Source of the DNA: Paralithodes platypus
Lineage: Eukaryota > Arthropoda > Malacostraca > Decapoda > Lithodidae
DNA: 64,000 nucleotides
Direction: 5' to 3'
Assembly (NCBI GenBank): GCA_032716605.1
Contig: CM064580.1
Coordinates: 34,456,261-34,520,260, forward strand
Within the stretch, counting starts at the first letter, position 1. Each line of letters starts with the position of its first letter. The notes under the pieces are model-generated. The model was not told the origin of the DNA. It saw only the letters and a list, made by a program, of their open reading frames with translations, and did no database searches. Position numbers and translations under genes: made by a program. Positions 44,701 through 59,700 of the stretch are shown in pieces.

Positions 44701-47700
44701 AATAGTACAACAAATTAATCTGTCTGTTCTTGAAACTGGGAAAAGATATTAAAGTCAAGCTTTATAATGTATAGTATAATTTGTTTACTTTTATATACAG
44801 AGCAAAGGGAGATGGAATGCAAAATTGGTCCTGGACTCTGTAAGAACTGGAACTTTAAATGTTGTTTCTGTTCGGTCTCTGTCTCGGCTCGGCTACCCCC
44901 AGCTATGGGGTATACACATACACATATATACATACAATACTTTGAATTTTAAGAATAATGTACTAACATAGCATTATCTCATTAAGGAGATAAGTGGCCA
45001 GCTGCTGATCTTCCAATAGCATCACATTGGTTACAAAAGATTAACTGGCAACTCAACTATTAAACCATTTCAATCAGTTAATCTCAACCTGTAGGCCTAC
45101 CATATGAACCTTGACCAATTTTATGAGTGCCAATTTAAAGTATTGACCAAGCTTAACTTACTCTAACAGTCTGGTAGAATTAGCACTAATTGAAAGCTAC
45201 TGGTTCAAATGGTCTACCAGTTGAGTTGAGTTGCCCATGCAGTCACTGCTACAAAACCCTGAGACTTCTTAGAAAATCAATCCTTGGCAGATCGCATCTA
45301 GTTTATTTCTCCTACAGGTCCTATAACTCAGTATGTAGGCTATCATTAGAACATTTGAAGTAGTTAGATTACCTCATCAGGAGACTGTCTGAGGATGAAT
45401 CGAACTCTCTGGTCCTCTCGTAAAAGATAGATAAACACTCTTGCTCGATCGCTCCATCCACTTGTGTCGTTAACAAATACCTGAAATACACAATACTCAT
45501 TAATACACATTAATCCTACCTTGATTATCTGAGATAATGATGCATAATATCTTTACAGCCCACTAATCAATATATCAGCATGCAGCCAATTTAACTTATA
45601 TAGCATGTACTGTATATAACTGTGTGTAAGTGGAGAATATTAGTAACAGTATGGTACATTTGTAAGCAGATGAGAAAAAAAAGCAGTGGGAAGGAATTTG
45701 TTGAGAAATGACCACACAATCGTATAGATAGTGATAACTGTGACTGATGCTGTACCTTGAAGTCAAAGTATCCCTTCATTCCTTTTTGTGGGTCAAAGTT
45801 GAGTTTAACCGCACCAGAGACGGGATCGACCAGGAAGGGCGAACGTCGGACGTTATCTAAGTTCTCTGAGAGCGTTTCCTGCACGCGGTCCTCCATGTAG
45901 TATCTCAGGCGACTATTCTGAGGCGCATCAGGATCAATAGCCTGCAATTTAAAAGGTTAGTTGCAGTTAAATACGCTAATATCCATTGTTTTCTTTACAA
46001 ATCTATATAGTTTAATGAGAGACACAACACTCAAATACAATCTATTGATAATATAAAATTATATTTTTCAAATTCATACTGCAAAATATGAGGTGTAGGC
46101 TACAGTTCACTTCATAACAATTCAACATGCAGTAATTATATATATACTGTATAGCCAGCGAGGAGCCTTCTCCAACGCGCCCCTGTCGACCTTGCCCGGA
46201 CCAGTCTCTTTAGCAGCTTTATCAGAAAAACCATCAGGTAGTTCCAGTTAAGCCTGGAAACCTTTTTCTATGACTAAAAATACCTTCCATCCAACATTCT
46301 CCTTGCTCTATCACCACTTCCCCGTAACCCCCTTTCACTACTATTTTTTGTTCGTTCGTTTGTTATTTCTCATGCATAATATAAATACCTTATTGAATGT
46401 GGACAATGAAGTTAGTTATTGTGGTCACTGCTTCGTAGAGTAAAGTAAGACATAATTTTTTCCAATTGACATTTAGCTATGAACATGTAGTACACTATCA
46501 GCAGCTCTCTAGCCTAGGTGATAGTGGAGAGGAGTATAATGCACTTGGGGTGATTATTTGGTCCATAACAGTGATATTTTGAATTAAGTTTAAATTTTAT
46601 GAAATTATGCATTTGGAATAGCAATATCAAAGAGTTGAGTAATTTAGACATGTCCTTTTGTGAGATCATGAGAAACAACCTTCTAACAGTCTGCTACACT
46701 AATCATAACTAACAATGGGGGGGGGGGTCGCACTGTTAGATGTGTGGCGAAAACACCAAAGGTAAACCAAAAGTAGGTACCGGGTAATCAGCATAAATCA
46801 ATACTAATCTTTCTTACCGTCAGTCTCATGATTTCCAGACCAAAATCGGAAGCAGTTGTGATGCCTCCCGTGAAGACTTCCCTGGTGAACTTGGGAGGGT
46901 TGTCGTTGATGTCGTTGACAAAGATATGGACTTTGAGTAAGGTGTCATCGCGAGGGTCAAAGAAAGAGACAGGTGGTGGAAGTGACAGGCAGTCCTCGGT
47001 GGCCTTGATCAACAGAGTGTAGTGGTCCTCTAGCTCACGGTCCAGCTCCTTCAAGGTCTGTTGGCATTATTACCTAATTAGTGTGACTGATGGCAATATC
47101 CTTCTAGCAATATATCAATAGTTATCATTTAGAGCCAGTGTGGCTAAACGGTACCACACTTGCCCTGTGCGTCCTGGGTTCAATCCCCGGCCGGGGCGTT
47201 GGGGGTTTATTGACCTATGGGCATGGCTTTCCATATACCGTACTGTACCTAGCTGCAGTTGCGGACATTACAAATGCTGCAGACCAGTATTGCATGTAGG
47301 GTACACATATATATGCTTGCACCTGATCAGCTTGATCGAGTTGATTACAAACTATACTCACATCCACAACCATCCCAACAGTACAATAGTATTCACATGC
47401 ACCCCCGCACTCTATACTGACCAATGGGTGGTTGGGCATGAGCGACCCTCCCCTGCAAACAGGTAGCCTACAAGCTACTCAAATGAGTTCCTCAGCATAT
47501 GAGAGCGATTAATTTTGCAGCCAACCCCTCTCAGGGCTTACGCTGTCTGGCAATAGATAGATTAAAAAGAGCTAAGCTAAATTTACAAGAATGATAAATA
47601 TTTATGATGTACCAGTATCTGTTGACATACAATGGCAAGATGTGCACTTTATTTTGTTTATCCCAGATTCATTAGGAATAAATGATACCAATGTATACAT

Positions 47701-50700
47701 CAATATGCATCAATAATTCTAACCATGAGAAGACCCCCCTCTCCCCATGAAGGGAAAGGTGTATGCTTCATGTATTAGAAGTGCAATTTGGCCTGTCAAA
47801 GTGGATGACATCATGAGATAAGAATGGCGAGATGGATGTGTAGGGCGATACTGCAAGATAGGATATCTAGTGAAGAGCTGAGGAAACGGTTAGGTTTCAA
47901 GAGTATCGGTGATGAGATGTGCAATAGCAGGCTTGGATGGTTTGGGCATGTGGAGAGGATGGATGAACTAAGTTGGGTGAAAAGTTGAAAGTCTGTGAAT
48001 GTGGAGGGAGCTGCACCAAGGGGTAGACCAAGAAAGACGTGGGACAAGACCATACGGTCTGATCTTGAATTGAAGAATCTGACAAGTGTGGCAGCTCTGA
48101 ACAGGGCTGCCTGGAGTGCCACCATTAAGACATAAGACTGAAACTGCACTTTGTGTGGACCACTCGATCTTTAAATGAATGTATGTACTGTATGTATATT
48201 ATACAGTTCAATTATGTGTGCATAATTTACAACTAGCACGGTTATTTTACAAATCTATTAAGGTTTATAAAATTTGGAAACTCTGACCTATTATGGAAGT
48301 ACAGGTAGACAATATTTAATTTTTATAAGCTTTATGATGTCATGTATCATGAACTCACAGTACACCTTGTAAAAGTGAAACATAGTTTTCAATGCATTTA
48401 TAGGATCATCCCCATTAAGATATTTGAATATCAGAATTCTGTGATTGTTAAAGCATATTTAAGATACTATTCAGGTAGGAAATCAAAATAACGCACAACT
48501 TCGATAGGCCCAAGTGGGTTTTGTATATTTGTAAAGGTGTTATATTACTGACCATCAGTTCATGAGAGAAGCTGTCTAGATTGAAGGTGCCATACTCATC
48601 GCCGCCCACAATAAAGTAACAGACGTGGGCAGTCTTCTCTTCTTCCAGGTCATCCAAGTCTACTGTGGCCACCAGCTTTTCTCGCTCAGCACCAGGGGAT
48701 TTGTGTTCTGAAAAGACAAACATTTATAATTTTGTAAAGTTTGTATACTGTACTGGAGAAAAGGAGACCAGGCTCCTTCTATCTCCTATGTTCTACAGGA
48801 TTGTATTTCCTCCAACAAACTGAACTGTATGCTTTATCCTCATACGTAGTTGAACTACTCATTCACTTCACTACTCTCAAACATTGAAATAAATGTGGCA
48901 AGGATATTCTACTCCACTGAATTACCTGTTAAATAATCTCAGAACTTTAGACAAGCTCAATAGGTACGAGTGGTTTCTTATATCTGTAATCATGCCCTGA
49001 TACTTTAACCCCTTTTGTATGATGATATCTTATATTATTCTATATTTTATATCATAAATCAACATTATTTAGTTTAGGAAGGACCTATTGGAGTAAATCA
49101 CTCAGAAACTACAACCTCTTCTTTTTTATGTGTTTTTAAATACAGTATACAAATTAGATTAACCAAACCACTGAATTCCAAATAAACCTTGAGTGCCTTC
49201 AGTGGACACAATAATAGTGAGTTACCCCGTTTAAGCAAGGGCACTGAAAATTATATAAATACATAATATTAGTGTTCATTCTTTGCTATAAACATGAGTT
49301 CAGGGGCACTAACAGCTGAGGCCATCCTCGGAGTAAATTTCAAACAATTCGGGGCAGCTCCGACACCCGATCGCCTGTGGCCAGCGCCATAAAAAACAAG
49401 GCTTTCTTTAGTATCAGTTCTACAGAACACCTGTCAATGTAACTGAAAACATGCACGCATGAATCCTTTTTCCTCAGCCTCTGGCATAGATTGACCCACG
49501 AGGTCATAAAATGTAGCTGCTAAGTGGTTATGTAGTGTAATGACTGAAAGGTTTCTCTGTTCAAATATGTAGTCCAAAAATGTATATATTTAAATATATC
49601 CTTTACTTAGACTTGAAAATCCATGTTGTAAAAGCTCGTCAGTGAGATTGATATTGACGTTTAGTGGACTCAACGTAGCCATTCATGAGTTTAGCTGTGA
49701 TGCTTCTTCTGTAGAAGTCAAGCCACTTGGCATTCTGAATGTCCACAAGGCCAAAGTTAGCGAGGTCTTGAGGAAGCCAGTAATCTTCTGAGAGATCAAG
49801 TGAAGCAAAGGGTTTTAGTGTTAAATGTTACTTGGCTTATAGTCAACATCCTGAACTTTTCATTATAAATGAACTTTTTCAGGTTTGACCGATCGATGAT
49901 CGGTCGATAAGTGTGACTGTTCCGTTTGCGTACCAGAAACAATCGGGAAGTGAATATTTTTCACTTTGGGGTTGTTGGATTGAGAACTTCTTTCTCGAGC
50001 ATCTCCTTTATGAGTGACTCTGTCTCCAAAGAAACAGTGACTTTTGTCTGTGGTAGGTGGAGGCGTACGGAGCCACCGCCCAGGAGAGCCCTTTCCAAAC
50101 TACTTTTCTTGCCCATGTGCCCATGCCTTGAAACACGCCCAAAAGTTTCTGGTAGGTAGTGATTGAATTTTGAGTTGAAACTAATACTAGAGTAAACATC
50201 CCTGTTGTTAGAAAACTGGATTGGTTTCCAAATTTAGTGGGAAGCAAGTGGGTTTGTCTAGTTTTTTGCTTTAGAATGGGTTGTAGTGTCTTGGTTAGTT
50301 TGAGTGGGACCTGGAGACTGACCACCCGACTGTTGTCTGCTTAATTTACCCCCTATGTGTCGTGTTCTGCCTGCCACAGTGAGAGCCTCGCCCTCGACTG
50401 CGGAAATGGAAATTAATTGAAAAGGGGCTGCCAAAGCCAACATAGGCTAAACCTATGATGGTTCCATATCTAATTTTGATTGTATTTTGTGTTTTTGATT
50501 GTGTGTGACAATAATGTTGATATTTTTATCATGAAATGCACAATTCTTCTACCAAACTGCTTTGCTATAAAGGGCATCTCTGAGCGTCAAGGCACCAAAT
50601 ATGAAGTATGTCAATGATGGAGAGGTCACTGTTAAGTAGACACTATGCCTAGTGCTTGTTCAATGTTATTTTGACTACTCTGTATCATCCTGATATTCTG

Positions 50701-53700
50701 CATTATTTCAAACACCTAAACACAAACTTCAGGTTACTCAAAAAATAAATAGTACAGTTCATGTTGAGCTTAGGACCCAGAACTCATGTTGGTCAATAAC
50801 AAATACTCTCACTCGGCATGCTCAATGTTTCAGATAGGGCCAAACAAATTAGACTACTTAATGCCTTCAAGATCGTTTATACTAAGGCTCACGAGTATCT
50901 GAAGAGTAACTTTGTTAAAGCAAATGAAAGGAATGAACAAAATACACGGAACAAGAAATATAATTTTAATGTAGGATACCAACTATCCAAGGTCTGAGTA
51001 AACTAACTTTCTTTTTCACTGCCATTAAAGACTGGCACAACTTACCAATCACAGTATGAGAAAAAAGAACATCGTACTCCTTCAAGCATAACTTGAAGGA
51101 GTACCTGAATCAACCAGCCTCTGAAAAGGAGCAGCAAACTTATGTCAACTACTAAATGCGACCTTGATGGATATACCATATTTTTCCATCTACCCTATTG
51201 TTTGTTTTCATATCTTGTTTGCTCCTTGGTATACAGTAATCTGATTATTCTTATCTCAAACCGATTTGATTCCCATATGCAAATTTTTCATTCTAACTAT
51301 GCTCATGATACATACCCGATATTGCGAAATCTTTGGCGTTGGCTAAAGCAAGCTCAGTGGTCAGGCTAAACTAATGTATTAAAAAAAAAAAAAAAAAAAA
51401 TAAGAAAAAAAGGCTATACAAAAAATATATATATATATACTGTGGTCCCTCTCATTTAGCGAATTCATTAGTCTAGCCAAACCATCGCCAAAAGTGAATT
51501 TCGCCAAACCATCGCCAAAAGTGAATTTCGCCAAACGCGAATAGTACTTTAAATGGGAAAATGATCCATTAGTCTTTGACGAGGCCCGAGTTCACCCTTT
51601 TGGGCCTTTTCAAACCGCCCGCCATGCACATCATCGATCGCCAACACTCTCGGCGCCGTCTGCTTACTCTGTTTTTGCTAGAAGACATAGGCCTAGCCTA
51701 TATATCTCCACAAAGAATTGACCTAACCTAGGTTAGATGTATATCAGGCAGCAGAATTCATTGTTATCTTGTGAATAGTCTTATTGATAAGGAATAACCA
51801 CATAACCTTAGCAACAAGTTGCTAAGTCACTAGCTAGCCAGACCAAGAAATGGTCTAACCTAGCTTAGATATATATCAGGAGGCATAAATCACTTTTACC
51901 TTGTGAATGGTGAAGACTAGAATTTTCTATACCAACTGCTTTTCGATTGAGCAAAATAATTATATTGGTTTTGGATCCATGGTCACTTTTTTTTTTTTTT
52001 TTTTTTTTTTTCTATATTCCAACTACTCCCTCTCGGGCATAGGCTGAGAGCCTGTACATTCCACCGCTCAACACGGTGAAGCCCGTGAGGTCTTGTTCCA
52101 GTCTGGGGAGTGAGACATGTGAAGCATCCATCATGGCTCGAAGCAGCTCCATCTCTGAAGCGGCCGGTTGCTTCGCCCAAGTGCTTCACCGTCTCACCCT
52201 CCAGACTCAGACCCTCACTCTCGGAATGCCACCTATTGAGCAGTGAACTCACTAGGCATTGTCCCCCTGTAACATATTTTGAATATGGGAATATTCATAC
52301 AGTGTTATTTAATAAGGGAACAATGAGGGTATTTTTTTGGCATTTCAGTGGGCTTTGTGGTAATGCACTGATACTAGGTACAGCACAAATTCAATCCTAA
52401 TAATATCTTCCCATTGACATATCGGGATTTGAACCCGGGTCCATTGGATTACCAATCCAGTGGCATGACCACTCCACCACACCTCCCCTAATTTGATTAA
52501 TTATATTTATCGATTGGGCCCCCGAGTCAGCTGATGCGCGCGTGTGTGTTTGTGTGTCGCAGACTGTTCGGCACAATAAACAAAGCAAAACACAAGAGAT
52601 ATGAGGTTCACAAATCGGTTTGGTCAAGATTACTCTGTTAATATACGTTTATGAAATATACCTGGGATATTCTCGCTATCCAAGCAGCTCAGTTAGGGTT
52701 TTGTGAGTAGGTCTAAGCCTATCTATAGCCTAGCCTCGGCCTAAGAGTAACTCTCAATACGGTGCTCTACTGTAGCCTACATGAAACATTAACAGCAATA
52801 GAAAAGACAATAGATAATAGATAACAGATTTTATTTACCATGAATTATTTAGAGTTAGGCCTGGTGAGACTAGCTTGCGGGCGGCGCATTCTGGGCCGAC
52901 GCCATTCCGTGACGTCAGCATTCTCGCCAAAAGTGTATTTGAAGCGCCAAATTCGGATTCTGGTACCATATCCAACCTATCGCCAATACTGTGTTTCGCC
53001 AAGCTGAAATCCGCTAAACGCGAGGGACCACTGTAATTAAATTATATACCGGTACTTACTATTATACTTTAGTATGTAAGTTATCTTATTTATTTACCTC
53101 TATGAAATCATCTATAAATTATATCTATAATAATTTAATTAGTTTACATTTTCTTTATCTGCTTTCCTCCTCCTTGTCCCCAGCTAACTTAATCCCCCCC
53201 AAAAGGACCGCAATGAAAATCACCTAATGGCCTTATTGGGCTAACCTTAGTTGGAATTATGCAAAGCTGGTACATGACAAATCTAAAACATAAATTATGT
53301 TTACTATACAGTAAAGTGAAATATTGGGGCCCAAGGGACTTCGGGGACATAAGGTTGTAAGCTACTCTCCGTCTTGGTGGTGTAATGGTTAAGGTGTCTA
53401 AAAATCTGTGTGTGATAACCCGGGTTCGAATCCTGGTGGATCACATATATACTTTCATTAATTTCATTGGAGGCGTTTGGTGTTGTGGTGAAATTAATAA
53501 GAAATAGATTGGAAGAGGGTTGCGACTGGAAGTGAAAGAGGATCAGAATCTAAAACATGAAGAGGCAGATATGGCCTACCTGTAAAGTTGACCATAACTT
53601 CATCCTGAAGGAACTGTGGCTCAAAATCATTGACGTTGCGGACGTATATGGTGAGGTCCAGGTCACTTGACAGTGGTGTGGGTACCCCCTGGTCGTAAGC

Positions 53701-56700
53701 CTCCACGCGGATCTGGAAGAGTTTATAAGTACTGGATACTTTAGGAGTTCATTTAAAGGGGAGATGGTTCACTTTTTCGGCAATTTTTGCATGTATTCAT
53801 TATTTTTCTAGTTTCCTCCCTAGACCTCCATCAAATTTAAAAAAACATCCATTAGATCCCCCTTCTAGATTAATTTGTACATTTTTCAGTAGAAAACTGT
53901 CCCAGCCGAAGGCCGGTTCTTCCAACATTACAGGCTCACTATCGTTCGCCAGGGAAAAAATCGACACCTAAATAGCACGAAAGGTCTATATATTGACGAA
54001 GAAATGGGGCGAAAGGTCATAAAATCGACTAACTAATGGGGCAAGCATCTTACCATCTGAAAACTAATGGGGCTAAACATGAGGGAGAAAGTGGTCCAGA
54101 AAACTGGCCCATCCCCCCTTAAGCTAGCTACAAGACCAGGTAAGGAGTGATAACAAATTCACCTTAGATCTGTTAGTTTTAACATCAGGTAAGATGGACT
54201 ATCTAAATCAATGCAAATTATCTAAGTTAGCTATAAGATCAGGTAAGTTGTAGTAATTTAATCATAATTTATCTCTATGTTAGCTAAAAGAGCAGGTAAT
54301 GTGTAAGAACTGACTCATCATGTGCAGTACAAATTCAGGTATGGTGTAATACCTAACATAATCCATGATAGGCTAAATTCTTGAGTAGATATATGATCAG
54401 ATAGACTGTAACAATGATTTTGATACCATAGTAAATAATCTGCATAATTATGGCATACTGTATTTGTGTTACTGACTGAATAGGTTTATATCATATACCA
54501 CAACCAGGTCTCTATCAGTTTTATTCTTCTTAATGCCATCCCTAAGTTTCAATACAGAACCATAAAATTGTAAACAATTTGTCCTATTAATTTAACTAAC
54601 CTCATACAACTTCTGTCGTTCACGGTCAAGTGGCTTCTGTAAGAGTATGGCGCCGGTGACTTGGTCGATGGTGAAGGTCTGATAGTTGCCTAAACCATCC
54701 TTCAGTATCTTATAGCGCACCGCACCGTTGATCCCAATATCTTCATCTGTGGCTCTAACTTGTATGACTAGACTTCCTACGGTGGCATTCTGTAAGGTAA
54801 GGAAATATTAGTAAGGAGAATTATATGACTTCATGTCTAATATGAAACAGATTAACTTGCTCACATAGTAATGTACACCCTATGTGGTGGATTGTGTTCT
54901 TTTATTTAATAATTTTCATTTTAGTAAGCGTTGTTTCCACATAGCGATTTTGATAATTTAATTTGACTTTATATTGTCTTAATTTGTCCTTGTCCCAATT
55001 TTGGTTTGTTTAGTTTGCAAGTTTTACATTTTAATGAGAAATAGAAAGTTAATGCAGCATACAGTCAACCCCCATCTTTCACACATTTGCCTTAGCCGTT
55101 ATTTGCCTATCACACTAACCTCAAAAGCTGCCATCCCACACCTATAGCGTACCAAAACCGCCAATAGCGTGAATAAATTCAAGCCCAGAAGCTTAAGAGT
55201 TAAGTTCCTCTATCGTACACGTATCACACGCACTCACGGCACCAATTTAACGCGATAGGGGGAGGGGTTGACTGAACATACATCTGGATTAGCATATACA
55301 TTAGGTCAAGATTGAAAATATAGACAAAATATCTGTAACTAGCTACTGGAAGTTCAAAGTTTTATGAAGATTTTGCTATTGAAATGAAGGTTTTCAATAT
55401 AACAGCAAATGAAATGTACTAGCATCTCATCATATCTACATTAAATATAATATAAGATAGATGACTGACCTCAGGTACTCGTATGGTTAGATTAACAGAT
55501 GGTGATACAAATTCCGGAGGGTGGTCATTAAAATCTGTGACACATATGTCAACCTGGGACATGACAGAGTTGGGTGGGAAGCCTCGGTCTTGGGCTTGGA
55601 CAATCAACGAGTAGTTCCCGTACTGTCCCACCAGAGGCTTGGCAGCGAAGATTTGAGCTGCCATTTGTTCGATCATTCGGACCTCAAATAATCCTGTAAG
55701 TACAAAGGTATAGATTGTGAAATCTTTATTACTAGACAAACATATATAAATACAATAATGTAACAGATTTTTTTTTTAGACAATAATGTAACAGATTTTT
55801 TTTAAAAGTAGTCATTGTTTTTTAGTGAACAGTACATCAAATTGTTGTAACACAAGTTGCATTTTTCAGTATATGAATAGAATAAGTATTTATATATTTG
55901 CATTAGCATATCAATAGGCTTCTTGATGAACAACAATACTGGTAATCTATAGTCTGGTTAACTTATAACTATTAGCCAAAACCTACCTTTCTCATTACCC
56001 CCCTCAATAGTGAAGCGTATTCTGCCGTTGCCTGAGTCGGGGTCGTCACCATCTGAGGCTCTGACCACCGTGACTGTCTCCCGAGGTTCGTGAAACTCGG
56101 TTATCATGGTACAGCCCTCGCGAGGCTCGAACACCGGCGCTTCGTCATTGATGTCTGCCACTGTCACTCTGGAAATTAATTCATGTAATTAAGATTTCAA
56201 ATAGAAAAAATCTATTTAAAACAATAATCCGATATAAATTTTATGGTTTATGTTGCTAGCAAAGTCCATTTGATGCGCTCAAGAAACCTGTATTTCCATA
56301 AGTATATTTTAACAATATGGCACTGCTGAGGCTGGTGTGGCTGCAGATACTGCAGGTGCAGGTGTTGCAGGGGGACTTAATTGGCTCTTGCTGAGGCACA
56401 GTTAGCACAATGCCAACAGTGGTCAGTGATGACATGATGGGTCAATTATAACAGTATTTTAATGAATTACTCTCCAAAACAAAACAAAAAATTCTCAAAG
56501 GCAACTCGTCTGATCCATTACAATGTAATGGTAAAGAATGTTACATCCTTTGTATTGAATGCATGTAATTTTATGAAAAGTACAGTGAAGTAACAAAAAA
56601 GACATGCAAAAAAAGTACACAATAGCTATGTTAATATCATAGTGCATGTATAAAGGGGCATACCATTATCATGGTATAGGAACATGGAACAAATTAATTA

Positions 56701-59700
56701 TGAAAAGTACAGTGAAGTAACGAAAAAGACATGCAAAACAAGTACTGTACACATTAGCTATGTTAATATCATAGTACAGTATTGCCTTTTTTTTGTTATC
56801 TAAATAATGAATAAAACAATATAACAATCAAAGAACAATAAATGAGAAAGCCAAGAGTAGAAGCGTCTAACCCGAGTTGCATGAAAGCGTTTCTGGACTC
56901 CCCGGTAGCATAGCCAAACTGGTAGTTGTCCCAGGCCTCTATGAGCAGAGTAAAGGTGCTCTGTTCCTCACGGTTTAGGGGTGACGCCACTGTGATTATA
57001 CCCGTGTCTGGGTCAATCTGCAACACAAAAATTATATACTATTTAATCATCTGTACAAGTAACTGGAAGAAAAATAGTGCTAACAAGATACACAGAGGGC
57101 CTCGGAGTCGGACGGATCCTAAATTGAGTGGTCAATCCAGTAAGTCTTTTAGTAAACTGGCTCGGATTGTCCCTCTTACAGGATAGGTCCGCTTGGGGGC
57201 ATTCTGTGTATGCCCACCCTCATTAAGGGGAGTAAAGCATCTGGCAATAGATAGATAGATAGATAGACAAGTCACTGATACACTACTATATGAAAATCTT
57301 GAGACAACGAACAATGCCTGATGGAAAATATTGACTTGGGCGTATGTTTAAAGAGAATGTTTCTAATTACTGTATTACCGTATATCAGCATGTCAGAACT
57401 GTTCAATATTATTTGTGCCACATTTCACTGTAGGTAATTGTATATGTTTACAAAAGTTATAATGAGTAATGCAAGACAGTATATAGCAGTATTAACTTTT
57501 AGACAATTAAATGACTGTGGTACAATGGTTAGCATAGCCAGTTAACAACTATAAGATTGTGATTCTTGCAAAGTACTGAAGTTAATAGCAGTTTGTTTAT
57601 ACTATAGGCCTACCATAGTCCCTGTTGATCCGGCAGAAAATTGAGTACTTGGCGTTTGTTGACCTTTAAAACGGTCCATTCGGGGACCAATGGGATAAGT
57701 GCAGTTGGATACACATCATATGATATATTGAGGTTACTAGGGAAGTATTCTTTTTCGTCTTTTATTTATTTATTTGTTTACATTTTAATATAGAAGCCCT
57801 TCTCTTATTCCCAGGAGGATAAGGCTATAAAACAGAATATCAAAACTAAGTATTGCATTAAATACAGTGCCTAAATGCAAACACTAACTGAAAATAGTTT
57901 CAAGTAATTCAAGAAGAAAGCCAAGCAGCACTGCCCTATTACCTTAAACTTGCCAAATGAAGACTTGCGATCGAGAAGGTAAGTGACGAGGCCATAGTGA
58001 TCAGCGTCTTGGTCGAGGGCGTTGACAACCGCCACCTGCGTCCCAGGGGGTGCATCCTCCCGTATGGTCAAGTTGGAGGGAGGCCTCACAAACACCGGGT
58101 TATTGTCATTCTCATCAATCACCTGGAGAGAAAAAAGATAAGCTTAGCAAACAAATTTCATTTAAAGTATCCTCACAAGCCATAATACTGAAGGAATTGG
58201 GATATTTGGTTTCAGTAGGCCTATAACTCATGAAGCAGAGAGCTACAAGCTGAAAACAACATTTATAATACTATACCAACATGATAAATTCTATACTTAA
58301 AGAATCACAAAACCATGACTGATTGTATGTATCCATCAATAATAAAAACCAATATTGCATTATTCACCTGCACCAACACATCAACAAGGGTAGAGCGAGA
58401 CGGGATACCCGAGTCTGTGGCCTGCACAGAGAAGTTAAGCCAGGAGAACTGCTCGCGGTCCACCTTGCCCGCCACCACCACCTCCCCAGTCTCACCATCA
58501 AGCCTCACCAATGACACTACCTCCGGAACTCCCTGAGGTGGGGTACACACAAAATATGTAAGTGATAATCAAAATAAACCTATTATAAAGTAGCTGCAAC
58601 TACTGTAAATAAAAACTGCAAGGCTATGGCCACCCTCATTAAGGGGAGTAAGGCATCCAGCAATAGATAATAGATAGAAGGATATGGTCAGTCACCTCCT
58701 CTTTGTCACATGGTGTTTCTCTGTTATTAAGTTTTTGAAGATAAGAGAATACTAAGATTTGAACGATATTCATACACCCATGCATTAAATTACAGTGTAT
58801 GTGTTTGCACATTATAATATGATGTAACTTAGATTTAAATAAAAATTAGCAAAATACTCACTCGTAATGCATATGTTATTGTACGATTTTTATCAACATC
58901 ATCTGCCACAACAGTGACAACTGTAGTCCCGATCTTGGCATTCTCTGCGATACTCCTGCGGTAAAATGGTTTGCGAAACTTTGGGTCATTATCATTGACA
59001 TCCTGGACCATGACGGTGAGTGTAGCAGTGGTAGTCTGGTCCCCCGTGGCAGCCTCAGTGTCTTCACACAGCAGACCCAACTTAACCACCTCCACACGCT
59101 CTCGGTCCAGGCCAACCACCGTCCGGATCACACCCTCAGCCTCATTTATCTCAAAGGCTCTCATGTAATCATACTCCATTTGCTGCAAAAAAGGATCACC
59201 ATAAGAATAGGTGACTAAAACCATACTTCTTCTTGATCACTCAGTCTTTAAAATGTATGTATATATGTAATAATTGATGTTCATTGTACCATCATGAATT
59301 ATGAATGACTTCTGAGACCCAATGTGAAGTGAAATAAGAAGTGGAAGACGACACTTTTATTCAAAGATGTACTACCACTGACTATCGAAAACAGGGGAAT
59401 AAGAAGTGCAGTATGTATGGTTGGAAAAATAAATTAAATATTATATACCGGTATATATATATATATATATACATAGTGCGAGCAACCAAAACTAATAATT
59501 CGTACATTTATTCTGTTAATTATGGCCATGATATTGTAGCTTAAACAAATTTCTCTATTATTTATTCATATTTTGATATATTCTAGGAACTAATATATTC
59601 TAGGTCATTCCTAGGACCGATCGGTCACTTTTATTTACCGCCATATTGCCGCCGTATTATACGCGATCGCATAGTGCGAATTTCATGTAGTACACTATAC

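Noticed and set aside
52402..52488. Possible tRNA-Thr (GGT) gene
   Set aside because: A plausible anticodon arm and T arm exist, but the acceptor strands do not pair and the 3' side continues as SINE-like sequence.
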